Assembly (NCBI GenBank): GCA_937967325.1
Contig: CALBSQ010000322.1
Location: 1 to 35,210 of the forward strand
Direction of reading: 5' to 3'
Origin: an uncultured Chloroflexota bacterium
GTDB lineage: Bacteria > Chloroflexota > UBA4733
DNA length: 35,210 bases
Position numbers and translations under genes: made by a program. Positions 9,495 through 17,563 of the stretch are shown here, piece by piece (position 1 is the stretch's first letter; every line of letters starts with the position of its first letter). A model generated the notes under the pieces. It had not been told where the DNA came from and made no database searches. It saw only the letters and a program-made list of their open reading frames with translations.

Positions 9495-10166
9495 TCAGGC
9501 CGCGCGAACCCAGAGCTTGTCGGCGATGGCTTGGGCGATGGCCACCTCGCGGCCGCCCACCTCGACGACTAACCCCGCGGCGCCTTGTTTGCTCAGGACC
9601 GACAGTCGCGCGCCGGGCCGGACGTCGCGCTCGCCCAGATAGCGCAGCAAGGCAGACTCATCTTCCACTACCTCTGAGATGCAGACCACCGTCAGCGGCT
9701 CTTGGCTAGGAGCCGCACTCAAGCGCAGGGCCCCGAGATCGGCCAGGTAGCGTGTGGGGTCTCGGCCTGGCGCGGGGATAGGATTACCGTGGGGGCAGGT
9801 CTCCGGAAAGCCGAGCTCGCTCAGCATCCGCTCCTCCAGCATGGGCGAGAGGCCGTGCTCCAGCCGGTGCGCTTCCTCGTGGGCCTCGGTCCAATCGAGG
9901 TGAAACACGTCGACGAGCATGCGCTCCAGCAGGCGGTGGCGGCGCAGCCCGGACTCGGCCAAGGCGCGGCCGTCCTCGCTGAGGGTGATCTGCTTGCGCC
10001 GGTCCAGGGCGATGTAGCCGTGCTCGACCATACGGCGCAGCGTCTCGCTCACCGACGGCGGGGTGATGTGAAAGCGCTCGGCCAGGCGAGCCGCGATCAC
10101 TACCTCGCCCTCCATGGTGAGGTTGTAGATCGTTTCGAGGTAGCTTTCCATCACCGGCGTGGGCAC
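9495..10166 (-). CDS. DtxR/MntR-family metal-dependent transcriptional regulator
   Basis: A 223-residue iron- or manganese-responsive repressor with all three domains: winged helix (about 1-70, recognition part TPPSVSETLRRMVEHGYI), dimerisation domain (about 71-135) and a C-terminal FeoA/SH3-like domain (about 150-223). Metal ligands align with the family: M6, H77, E81, H96, E103 and H104. The position that is Cys102 in DtxR is H100 here, as in non-DtxR/IdeR branches, so the preferred metal is open. The GTG start lies 3 nt after the pyrH TGA and its ribosome site overlaps the pyrH end, so it is coupled to the operon. A regulator at this place is unusual. Confidence 0.92.
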   Translation of the reverse strand: MPTPVMESYLETIYNLTMEGEVVIAARLAERFHITPPSVSETLRRMVEHGYIALDRRKQITLSEDGRALAESGLRRHRLLERMLVDVFHLDWTEAHEEAHRLEHGLSPMLEERMLSELGFPETCPHGNPIPAPGRDPTRYLADLGALRLSAAPSQEPLTVVCISEVVEDESALLRYLGERDVRPGARLSVLSKQGAAGLVVEVGGREVAIAQAIADKLWVRAA

Positions 10167-10169
10167 GCG

Positions 10170-10928
10170 TCACCCCCTGCCGGCCGTCACCGCGAACGCC
10201 GAGGGCTCGCCGACGTAGGTGCCGACACGCTCACCGCGGGCGACGCGGACCAGGTTGCCCGACCGGTTGGCGTCGAAGACCACGATGGGGAGCTTGTTCT
10301 CCATGCAGAGCGTCAGCGCCGTCCCATCCATCACCTGCAGCCGCTGGGTGAGCGCGTCCATATAGTCCAGCGAAACGAAGGGGCGCGCCAGAGGGTTCTT
10401 GCGCGGGTCGTCATTGTAGACCGCGTCCACGCCGTTCTTGCCCATTAGGAGCACCTGCCCGTTGATCTCCATGCAGCGTAGGACGGCGGCAGTATCCGTG
10501 CTGAAGTACGGGTTCCCGGTGCCGGCAGCGAAGATGACGATGCGGCCCTTCTCCAGGTGCCGGATGGCCCGGCGCCGGATGAACGGCTCGGCCACCTGGC
10601 GCATTTCTATGGCCGTTTGCAGGCGGGTGGGCACGCCCAGCTCTTCGATGGCGGTTTGCAAGGCCAGGGAGTTCATCACCGTGGCCAGCATGCCCATATG
10701 GTCGCCGGTCGTACGTTCCATTCCTTGCGAGGCCGCGGCCATCCCTCGAAAAATGTTTCCGCCGCCCATGACAACGGCGGTCTCGATGCCGAGCCGGTGG
10801 ACTTCCGCCAACTGTTCGGCGCGCGCCCGGACGAGGGCGGGATCGATGCCGAATCCCTGTTCGCCGGCGATAGCCTCACCGGAGAGCTTGACGAGTACGC
10901 GCCGATAGGGGCTAGGGCTCTCCGACAT
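10170..10928 (-). CDS. pyrH: UMP kinase
   Basis: A bacterial-type UMP kinase of the amino acid kinase fold, making UDP from UMP and ATP for nucleotide and cell-wall precursor supply. It has 252 residues. Typical segments are RVLVKLSGEAIAGEQGFGI, VVMGGGNIFRG, the ATVMNSLALQ helix, FAAGTGNPYFSTDTAA and MGKNGVDAVYNDDPRKNP. The ATG shares one base with the tsf stop (TAATG), so translation is coupled. The frame extends upstream through tsf in another reading, which is not coding. Confidence 0.97.
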   Translation of the reverse strand: MSESPSPYRRVLVKLSGEAIAGEQGFGIDPALVRARAEQLAEVHRLGIETAVVMGGGNIFRGMAAASQGMERTTGDHMGMLATVMNSLALQTAIEELGVPTRLQTAIEMRQVAEPFIRRRAIRHLEKGRIVIFAAGTGNPYFSTDTAAVLRCMEINGQVLLMGKNGVDAVYNDDPRKNPLARPFVSLDYMDALTQRLQVMDGTALTLCMENKLPIVVFDANRSGNLVRVARGERVGTYVGEPSAFAVTAGRG

Positions 10929-11455
10929 TACTCGCCGCCGAGCACGAAGCGGGTGAAGCGTCCAATGCGAATATTCTCGCCGAGCGCGCTGACGGCCTCC
11001 GTGAGCAGATCGGCGATCGTCTGATTGGTTGCTTGGAAGCGCTGGGTCATCAAGACACGCTCCCTTACTGCCAGCTCTCGAGTGTCGGCGTCCAGTTCGG
11101 CGGGTACCTGCTCTTCGGTCAGGTACTCCGGTCCCGCCGCGACCACGTGCTGAGCGATGCGGTGCGCGAGCTTTTGGAACTGGTCGGTTCTGGCCACGAA
11201 GTCGGTCTCGCAGTTGATTTCCACCAGAGCGCCGACGCGGCCGATTCCGTTGTTGTGGTGGATGTAGGAAGCGATCGTGCCTTGCTTGGTTTCCCTGCCC
11301 GCCTTCTTCCCGGCGCTGGCGGCGCCCCACTGGCGCAGCAGCTCTTTGGCGCGGTCCATGTTGTTGTCGGCCTCGGTCAGCGCGCGCTTGCAGTCCATCA
11401 CACCGGCGCTGGTCTCCTCGCGCAGTTGTTTGATCAGCTCCGTCGTTGTCGCCAC
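10928..11455 (-). CDS. tsf: Translation elongation factor Ts (short form)
   Basis: The guanine-nucleotide exchange factor for EF-Tu. It has 175 residues, shorter than the 280-residue E. coli form and near the compact forms known from Thermus and other phyla. The N-terminal UBA-like part LIKQLREETSAGVMDCKRAL and the core VEINCETDFVARTDQF, with the TDFV exchange motif, are present. The GTG start has AGGAG at 5 nt. It follows rpsB by 95 bp, as in most bacteria. Confidence 0.96.
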   Translation of the reverse strand: MATTTELIKQLREETSAGVMDCKRALTEADNNMDRAKELLRQWGAASAGKKAGRETKQGTIASYIHHNNGIGRVGALVEINCETDFVARTDQFQKLAHRIAQHVVAAGPEYLTEEQVPAELDADTRELAVRERVLMTQRFQATNQTIADLLTEAVSALGENIRIGRFTRFVLGGE

Positions 11456-11550
11456 ATACTCTCCTCATCGTGACGCTGTGCCGGCTATCCCAGAGTAGTC
11501 CGTCCACACAGCGTTATACCAGCAACGGTGACGGTGGTCCCTCGGTCCGC

Positions 11551-12306
11551 CTAGGCCGAGGCCACCGCCTCTTCTTCCTCCGCGCGCTCGTCCGCGGCCG
11601 GAACGAACGATGGGCGGGATTCCGTTTCCATGCGGGCTTCGAGCACTGCGCTCGCCATGAGCTGGCAGAGCAGGCGAACCGAGCGGATGGCGTCGTCGTT
11701 GGCTGGGATAGGATAGTCGACCTGATCCGGATCGCAGTTGCTGTCGACGAGGCCGACGATAGGAATCTCTAGCCGTTGCGCTTCGGCCATGGCGAGGTGC
11801 TCTTTGCGCGTATCGACGACGAAGATCCCGCCCGGCAGGCGTTTCAGGTCGCGCATACCGCCGAGCGTACGCTCCATGCGTCGCAGGTCGTCCTGCAGCG
11901 TCAGCGCCTCCCGCTTGGGCAGCCGGTCGAGCTCGCCGGTACGCTGCATCTCCTCCAGCTCGTGCAGCCGGCGGATGCGCATTTCCACCGTGCGGAAGTT
12001 GGTCAACATCCCGCCCATCCAGCGGACGTTGACGTACGGCATGCTGCAGCGGGTAGCCTCCTCGGCGATCGCTTCCTGCGCCGACTTCCTGGTGCCGACC
12101 CACAGGAGCGTCTCATTGCCGCGGACGAGCTGCTGGGCAAAATTAAAGGCCAGTTGCAGCCGTTCTACTGTTTGGCGGAGATCGATGATGTGGCGCCCGT
12201 TCTTCTCTCGAAAGATGAAGGGCGCCATCTTCGGGTTCCACCGCCGCACCTCGTGGCCGAAATGGACCCCAGATTCCAGGAGCTCGCGCATGGTGACTTC
12301 GGGCAT
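11551..12306 (-). CDS. rpsB: 30S ribosomal protein S2
   Basis: A small-subunit protein of 251 residues. Hallmarks are LLESGVHFGHEVRRWNPKM at the N-terminus, IIDLRQT, LWVGTRKSAQEAI, RWMGGMLTNF and IPIVGLVDSNCDPDQVDYPIPANDDAIRS. The C-terminal tail is short and acidic. ATG has GGAAGGA upstream at about 11 nt, next to a structured leader. It is the first gene of the core operon. Confidence 0.98.
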   Translation of the reverse strand: MPEVTMRELLESGVHFGHEVRRWNPKMAPFIFREKNGRHIIDLRQTVERLQLAFNFAQQLVRGNETLLWVGTRKSAQEAIAEEATRCSMPYVNVRWMGGMLTNFRTVEMRIRRLHELEEMQRTGELDRLPKREALTLQDDLRRMERTLGGMRDLKRLPGGIFVVDTRKEHLAMAEAQRLEIPIVGLVDSNCDPDQVDYPIPANDDAIRSVRLLCQLMASAVLEARMETESRPSFVPAADERAEEEEAVASA

Positions 12307-12310
12307 AAAG

Positions 12311-12402
12311 ACACACGTCCTTCCAGGTGACTTCCTCCGCCTCAGGTTCCCACCGGGACGAACCGCGTACGCGGCAGGACAGCCCCGCCCTGAGGCGTGT
12401 GT
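12311..12402 (-). promoter_or_regulatory. Structured mRNA leader of rpsB, candidate r-protein leader
   Basis: On the minus strand two complementary pairs are seen: CGCCTCAGG in 12389-12397 with CCTGAGGCG in 12338-12346, and ACACACG in 12396-12402 with CGTGTGT in 12311-12317. A small palindrome CCGCGTACGCGG lies between the inner arms. The ribosome-binding site of rpsB (12318-12324) is held between the two 3' arms, so folding could limit initiation. Autoregulation of rpsB by S2 is known in other bacteria; here it is inference. Confidence 0.5.
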
Positions 12403-12450
12403 TCTCGCGCGTCTGTTGCGCGCGGCGAATCAGTGTAACAGCTATCCAGC

Positions 12451-12559
12451 TATCAGCCGTCAGGTATCAGCTATTAAGGCGATTGCTCCTGAAATGCCGG
12501 CGATAGACCGGAAGGTACGTCGGGCTACCAGTACGTGGGCTGATAGCTGACGGCTGATA
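12451..12559. repeat. Imperfect inverted repeat built of TATCAG/CTGATA units
   Basis: The arms 12451-12470 and 12540-12559 are reverse complements at 19 of 20 positions; extra partial copies extend the arms on both sides (12441-12475, 12539-12570). The centre of about 69 bp has no gene. The right arm supplies the stop codon region of the S41 gene. The units resemble those at 8554-8588 and 8796-8818. Confidence 0.65.
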
Positions 12560-12567
12560 CCTGATAG

Positions 12568-14655
12568 CTAAGGCGCGTAGCGCGCGTCAATGGCTTTGGC
12601 AAGGGAGGCCATTTCGGCCAGCGGCACGTCACCGGGGTTGCCATTGTGCGCGATATCCAGCAGCACGCCGCCACGACGCCAAGCGAGCTCGACAGCCCCG
12701 GTGTTTGGGCCGATACCGACACGAGCCACGGTTTCATCCCCCAAGGTGAGCGGCGGTATGACCGGATAGTCTTCGGGCGGATTCTGGACCTCTCCCGGCT
12801 GGTAGACGCGGGCCAGGTCGTCGTGGGCCCCGGCCGGCCCCGTGTAGGCGGCGATGGAGATGGTGTAGGTCGGCGAATCGGCGGGGCCGTAGCGATGCAG
12901 GATGGCGCCCTCGAAGCCGAGGCGGACGGCGCGCGCCTTGGCTTGCTCCAGGTTGGGACTCTCGGATGCATAGCCGTCAACCGTGTCGACCAGGATGTCG
13001 GCTCGCTTGCTCGCTCCCTGGGTCGGGACAGCGCTCTCGGGGAGTAGCAGCGGGCCAAACCTGCTACTGATGGCCTGGTCTGACAGGAGATTCGGGTCCG
13101 CTACGATCGGCGCCGGCGTTGCGACGGGCTTCTGCGCCGCGGTGATGACCGACTGCGCTGCCTTGTCGATCTGATTGTCGCTGCCAGCGGCCAACTGGGC
13201 TGCCGTTGGCTGCTGGGGGTTCACCGCAATGTCCGGCGTCACGCCGGTTCCGTCGAGCGGCGGTCCATTAGCGCCGCGCAACACCTGTTCGACGGCCACG
13301 CCGAGCTCGGCGCCCAACGGCAGCGGGATCAGCTCCGTTGCGTTCACGACCGCGGCGGAGTGGGCGCCGACGACGATACCGCGATGGAGGTCCTGCACCG
13401 CCGACGCCAGGATCTCGGAAGAGGAGGCGGAGCCGCCGTCGACCAGAACGGCCAATGGATGCTGGTCGGGAAAGAGCGGACCTTCGGGGGCCATCTGGTA
13501 GGTCGCGCCCAGGCGGTCCCGCGATGTCGACAACACCCCATCGCCGATGAACGGCGCGGCGAAGCGAGCGACGTCAGCGCCGCCCGGGTTGCCGCGCAAA
13601 TCGAGCACCCATCCGACCACGTGGGCCTGCTCACACGCCTGTAGATCGGCGTCCAGCTCCTGGATGACGGTCTTGCCGTCGGGCAGGAGCTGATCGGCGA
13701 ACGGGAAGTTGTGCAGACGCAGGTAGCAAACGCCTTGAGCCAGCATCCGACTCTCCAGTATCGGCTCGAGCACCTGCGCACGAGTGATCGTTACCTCGAC
13801 GGTCGAGCCATTGGGGCGTTTTAGGCCCAGACGAACGGTGCTGCCGGCTTGCCCCCGTATCGTCGCGCTGAGCTTATCCTGCGTGGCGTTGGCCATGGCC
13901 GAGCCGTCGACGCTGAGGATTTCGTCGCCGAGCTGGACGCCGGCACGTTGCGCCGGGCCGCCCGGCACCACGTCGCTGATCAGGAACGGAGGACGGCTGG
14001 TGGCGATCGTGACGCCGATGCCTACCAGCCCGGTCTGGCCTGACGACTGCTCTGTGAACTGCTTGGCTTCTTGGGGATTCAGGAAATAGGTGTGCCGCTC
14101 GTGCAGGCTGGCGGTCATGGCCTGCGCCGCGGAGAAGGCGACCTGAGCATGGTCGCCGGACAGGCCGCCCACCAACTGCAGATATTGCCTGCTAAAGGCT
14201 GCCAGATCGTTGGCGGAGTCGCCTGTCAAGGCCGGCGCGGCCACATTCGCGTGGCTACCTTCCAGGCGCGCCTCGGCGGCCGCGGCGCTCCAGGCCGTGG
14301 TGAGGAGCTGCTTCGAGTTGAGGGGCCGGAAGAACGTTTGCGTCAGGAGGGTGAAGGTCTCTTGCACGAGGGCCAGCGAGGAATCTGCCACGGGTGTGGC
14401 CGTCGGAGGTAGCGGCGCAGGGGTTGGCGTCGTGGCCGCCGGAGAAGTCGAGGCGATCGAGGTTGTTAGCAGCGCGACGCTGGCCGACGTGGAGGATGCT
14501 GCGCTGACGGCGGCAGTTTCGCTGCCCGATGCCACGGTGGCAGCGAGGTCGCTCGATGCAGTGGTCGTGGTGGATGGGCTGGAGGAGACTGGGCCCCTGG
14601 CGCAGCCGGCTAACAGCAACAGCCCCAAGATAAGGATGAGCTGCCGCCCCGACAT
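12568..14655 (-). CDS. S41 (C-terminal processing) peptidase-like lipoprotein, catalytic Lys missing
   Basis: A 695-residue exported protein. The lipoprotein signal ends in LLLAGC (Cys18); a Ser/Thr/Ala/Pro-rich linker follows to about 90. A PDZ domain is at about 207-292 (VVPGGPAQRAGVQLGDEILSVDG) and the S41 core at about 300-480, with LDLRGNPGG at 351-359 and the nucleophile motif SASSSEI at 409-415. CtpA-type enzymes have a Lys 25 residues after the Ser in a TFGKG motif; that position is V436 here, in a segment reading VVGAHSAAVV. It may be inactive or use a different base. About 200 C-terminal residues are not assigned. ATG follows GAGGAG. Confidence 0.85.
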   Translation of the reverse strand: MSGRQLILILGLLLLAGCARGPVSSSPSTTTTASSDLAATVASGSETAAVSAASSTSASVALLTTSIASTSPAATTPTPAPLPPTATPVADSSLALVQETFTLLTQTFFRPLNSKQLLTTAWSAAAAEARLEGSHANVAAPALTGDSANDLAAFSRQYLQLVGGLSGDHAQVAFSAAQAMTASLHERHTYFLNPQEAKQFTEQSSGQTGLVGIGVTIATSRPPFLISDVVPGGPAQRAGVQLGDEILSVDGSAMANATQDKLSATIRGQAGSTVRLGLKRPNGSTVEVTITRAQVLEPILESRMLAQGVCYLRLHNFPFADQLLPDGKTVIQELDADLQACEQAHVVGWVLDLRGNPGGADVARFAAPFIGDGVLSTSRDRLGATYQMAPEGPLFPDQHPLAVLVDGGSASSSEILASAVQDLHRGIVVGAHSAAVVNATELIPLPLGAELGVAVEQVLRGANGPPLDGTGVTPDIAVNPQQPTAAQLAAGSDNQIDKAAQSVITAAQKPVATPAPIVADPNLLSDQAISSRFGPLLLPESAVPTQGASKRADILVDTVDGYASESPNLEQAKARAVRLGFEGAILHRYGPADSPTYTISIAAYTGPAGAHDDLARVYQPGEVQNPPEDYPVIPPLTLGDETVARVGIGPNTGAVELAWRRGGVLLDIAHNGNPGDVPLAEMASLAKAIDARYAP

Positions 14656-14728
14656 TCGTCTCCTCGTCCGCTCACCGGTGCTGGACTGTCGCTAGCGATG
14701 CCTCAGATAACAGTACCAGGAACGATGC

Positions 14729-15574
14729 TCAGGCGGCGGTGAGGACGTTCCAGAGGGCGCGTTGATCGCGGGCGAGCCCATCCGGCATTTGTGCGCATAC
14801 GGTCTCGATCAGGTGAACGGACCGTGGGTTACGCCCAAGCTCGCGTGCTACCAGCCGCAGGTCCACGCCGCGTTCCAGGGGGACGTGCAGCGGGCGATCG
14901 GGCAGGGCGCCCGGCGCCGTGTTGTTCCAGTGGATCTCTGCCAGGCGGTCGTTGAAGCGCTCCAAGGAGCGCAGAAAGGAGGCGAACAGCTCCCGACTGT
15001 AGCCCACGGCCTGGTAGGCCAGCGCGGTATCGAAGACGAACTCCACGTCGCCATAGCCATCAAGGAGGTAGAGGAGGGCATCGGGAAACTCCAGCACCGT
15101 GCCGGGACGCCCATTCTCGATGGCGAGCCGCACGTCCGGATAGAGCGACCGGATCACGTCCAGGCTCTTCCAGAGCGCTTCCATGTGGCGGGACACTTCC
15201 ACAATGCGGGCGCCACTGTGGATCACGTACATGTCCATCGGGCGATTGTGCTCGAAGTACTCGATCACCTGGATGAGCCGGCGCAGGAAGAGAGCGCGGG
15301 CCGGCGGATGGGTATCGCAGATGGCCACCTCATCCACGGAATGATGGCCGTAGAACATGTGCAGGTGGATGCGCAGGTCTTTGGTGGCCATCAACGTCTC
15401 CAGGAAGTCGCCGCCAAACACCGTGGCCAGGCCGAGGGCGTACATCGCCTCGTGGCAGGTGATCTCGATGGTGCTCAGGCCAAATTGGCGCGCCGTTTCC
15501 AGCGCGGTGCGTAGTTGGGCGACCATTGAGCGGCGGTTGATCGGAACGAGCCGGGGATTGAAGCCAAAGTTCAT
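14729..15574 (-). CDS. Xylose-isomerase-like TIM-barrel protein
   Basis: A 281-residue protein of the sugar phosphate isomerase/epimerase / AP endonuclease 2 superfamily. Candidate metal and active-site residues fall at strand ends as expected: His/His in IHLHMFYGHH, His in YVIHSGA, Glu in LAIENGRPG, Asp in FVFDTALAY and His in LAEIHWNN. The start is the ATG with GGAGG at 7 nt; an ATG eight codons upstream is open but lacks support. Members isomerise or epimerise sugars or act on DNA; substrate is not readable here. It is flanked by the S41 and SpoIID genes on the same strand. Confidence 0.8.
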   Translation of the reverse strand: MNFGFNPRLVPINRRSMVAQLRTALETARQFGLSTIEITCHEAMYALGLATVFGGDFLETLMATKDLRIHLHMFYGHHSVDEVAICDTHPPARALFLRRLIQVIEYFEHNRPMDMYVIHSGARIVEVSRHMEALWKSLDVIRSLYPDVRLAIENGRPGTVLEFPDALLYLLDGYGDVEFVFDTALAYQAVGYSRELFASFLRSLERFNDRLAEIHWNNTAPGALPDRPLHVPLERGVDLRLVARELGRNPRSVHLIETVCAQMPDGLARDQRALWNVLTAA

Positions 15575-15634
15575 GCCAGGTCCTCCACAATTCCTCACGT
15601 GGCTGCCCCGCGGTCAGCGGGGCTCTCGGTCATT

Positions 15635-16690
15635 CTAAAGCACGAACGGGGCTGGAGGGTCTGCGGGTGTTTGATCCAGACCGCCCACAGCGTTCGATGA
15701 CGGCGCTGTCGATTCGATCACAAAATCGGCGCTGAACAGCGTCCGGCTGGCCGGCACACCGGCGCTCAGCACGGCGCGAAACACGGGCAACGTGACCGTC
15801 TTCACCCCGCCGTCGCCGTCCAAGGTGATGGATTCCCACCGCCCTGCCGGAGAACGGTTGCCGAGCTCGATGGCCTGGAGCGTGCCGACATCGGTGTGGG
15901 GGTCCGCTGCCAGCGCGTTGCTGAGCTGGGCGACGGTGAACGGGCCGGCTTGCCAGGTGGCGCGCGGACAGCCGTTCGCGACCGTCGCGTAGGGAGCGCC
16001 GGAGGGAGCACGGTCGTCGATGCTGCGCAGAAACGGGAGAGGCGCGCCGGACCAGACGTTCTCGTTGTCCTCCGTGGCCCGCACGCTGCAGGCGTGGAAA
16101 TAGGCAGGGATCACGGCGCCGTCGTGGGTCAGCGCCATCCCCTGCGTCGCGTCGACGGCCGCCACGGCGTCCGGACGCGGCGCCGCGCCGAACGCTTGTG
16201 TGCTGACAGTACTCGTGACATCGTACGGCTTGTTGGGATCGCGCAGCCACAAGGCGTAGGTGCGGCTGGCGATCGCCTGCGCCTCGACCGCGGACGTGGG
16301 GAAGTGCGGCGGCAGCTCCGAGGAGACGACCGACGCCAAATAGTCGGCCAGTGGCAGCGTCTTCACCTGTGACGGCCCGACGAGGACGCGGATGGCATCG
16401 CTATCGTCACCCATAACGCTGATGTCGGCGCCGGGGTAGTACGCGCTGAGTATCTCGACGGCGGTCTGCCCTCCTAGGGCCCGGCCCCGAGCGCCCCACT
16501 GACTCATGCCGACGCCATGCCCCGCCCCGTGGCCGACGAAGGTTACCAGCGCGCTGGGAGTAACGATCACGACGCGGTTTGCCGGGGCGTTCGCGCTGGG
16601 ATCGACCAACGCTGCCCCCAGCAGCGAAACGAGGAGTGACAGGAACGCGCCTATGATCGGGAACCCCAATCGCCGAGCCCATAGAAACAT
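15635..16690 (-). CDS. SpoIID/LytB-domain protein (peptidoglycan lytic transglycosylase-like)
   Basis: A 351-residue exported or membrane-anchored protein with a hydrophobic N-terminal segment at about 9-29. SpoIID-type enzymes cleave denuded glycan strands. The core is at about 112-250: DYLASVVSSELP at 116-127 with the putative catalytic E125, then EAQAIASRTYAL at 136-147 and an AYFHACS segment. The GHG-GMSQWGA motif is at 53-68, before the core; in SpoIID proper it lies at the C-terminal end, but many actinobacterial relatives also carry it first. No sporulation genes are nearby. A weak ribosome site leaves the start slightly uncertain. Confidence 0.85.
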   Translation of the reverse strand: MFLWARRLGFPIIGAFLSLLVSLLGAALVDPSANAPANRVVIVTPSALVTFVGHGAGHGVGMSQWGARGRALGGQTAVEILSAYYPGADISVMGDDSDAIRVLVGPSQVKTLPLADYLASVVSSELPPHFPTSAVEAQAIASRTYALWLRDPNKPYDVTSTVSTQAFGAAPRPDAVAAVDATQGMALTHDGAVIPAYFHACSVRATEDNENVWSGAPLPFLRSIDDRAPSGAPYATVANGCPRATWQAGPFTVAQLSNALAADPHTDVGTLQAIELGNRSPAGRWESITLDGDGGVKTVTLPVFRAVLSAGVPASRTLFSADFVIESTAPSSNAVGGLDQTPADPPAPFVL

Positions 16691-16854
16691 ACTCCGCGAG
16701 AGCGGCCATTTTCACAACCCCACTAGGAGTAAGGTCATTCTCGGTCCGGCCCAGCACGTCGCTGGTTGCACGTGGGTGTGCAGCCCATCCTAGCGCGTCG
16801 CTCACGCCTCCTTCGAACGCCGGCGCCGTATGATTCCCGATTGGGGAGGACGCC

Positions 16855-17361
16855 ATGGCTTGGGTAACGGTCGTCGTGCAGTGGGCGCATGTAGCGCTGG
16901 CCATCCTCTGGGTTGGGATCGCGGTGACAGTCGGCGTGGTCCTCACGCCGGTCAGCGCGGCATTGTCGTTGCCGGAGCAGCGCGCCTTTGGCCTGCGCTT
17001 GGGCAAGCGAGTGGGGCCGCTCTTCGGCATCGCCGGCGGCGGGACGATGCTCCTAGGCATCCTGCGCGGCACGGTCTTCGGGCCGCTGCACAGCCTGGGA
17101 GCCTTTACCTCGATGTATGGCCTCACCTGGATTGTGGCGCTGTTGCTCACCGTGGCGGTCGCCATTCTGGGCGGCGGTCCGCTGGGCGCGGGAGCCGAGC
17201 GGCTCTACGCGGACGACGCGCTTTGGCAGGCTGCCCCCGATGGAGGCCTGTCCTCCGCACTCGCGGCGGCGCAGCAGCGCCTGCACGTGCTGGCCCGGTG
17301 GGAGCTCGGCGGCTTCGCCGCCATCCTGGCGCTGATGGTGCTGATGGCCGCCGGCTACTGA
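16855..17361 (+). CDS. Four-helix integral membrane protein
   Basis: A 168-residue protein with hydrophobic segments at about 4-30, 55-68, 78-100 and 148-167, and GGAGG before the ATG. The first segment has a His within a helix (QWAHVALAILWVG), and the general pattern resembles DUF2269/CopD-like small membrane proteins. That resemblance is weak and no function is claimed. It is divergent from the SpoIID gene; the 164-bp gap must hold both promoters. Its 3' end is overlapped on the other strand by the aberrant tail of a hicB-like gene. Confidence 0.7.
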   Translation: MAWVTVVVQWAHVALAILWVGIAVTVGVVLTPVSAALSLPEQRAFGLRLGKRVGPLFGIAGGGTMLLGILRGTVFGPLHSLGAFTSMYGLTWIVALLLTVAVAILGGGPLGAGAERLYADDALWQAAPDGGLSSALAAAQQRLHVLARWELGGFAAILALMVLMAAGY

Positions 17362-17562
17362 ATCGGTTTCTGAAGCATTCCTCGCTGTCGCCTGCGAGCG
17401 CTCCTGGGCGAATCCCTCAAGGTGGAAGGCGATTGCTTCCGTAATGAGCCGCTCGACCTCTTCCTTGGTTTTGCCCGCGGCGACGCATCCGGGCAGCTCC
17501 GGCACGTAGGCTCCCCAGCTCGTCGCCCCTTGCTCGTATTCGACGCGGCAGATCCTTCTCAT
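17053..17562 (-). CDS. HicB-like antitoxin with aberrant C-terminal read-through
   Basis: The first 55 residues match the HicB antitoxin fold: VEYEQGATSWGAYVPELPG, CVAAGKTKEEVERLI and EAIAFHLEGF. HicB proteins bind and neutralise HicA RNases and repress their operon. After about residue 56 the family likeness ends, and the frame stays open to 169 residues only because it runs antisense through the neighbouring membrane protein gene (16855-17361). The natural 3' end, including any DNA-binding part, seems lost. It follows the hicA remnant in the normal hicA-hicB order. Probably non-functional, though the small domain itself is intact. Confidence 0.6.
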   Translation of the reverse strand: MRRICRVEYEQGATSWGAYVPELPGCVAAGKTKEEVERLITEAIAFHLEGFAQERSQATARNASETDSVAGGHQHHQRQDGGEAAELPPGQHVQALLRRRECGGQASIGGSLPKRVVRVEPLGSRAQRTAAQNGDRHGEQQRHNPGEAIHRGKGSQAVQRPEDRAAQDA

Positions 17563-17563
17563 G

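Noticed and set aside
10929..11507. Extension of the pyrH frame upstream through tsf
   Set aside because: It is an alternate frame of tsf; pyrH starts at the TAATG junction.
16407..17165. Minus-strand open frame of 252 codons across the SpoIID / membrane protein gap
   Set aside because: It overlaps both better-supported genes and has low-complexity composition without a ribosome site.
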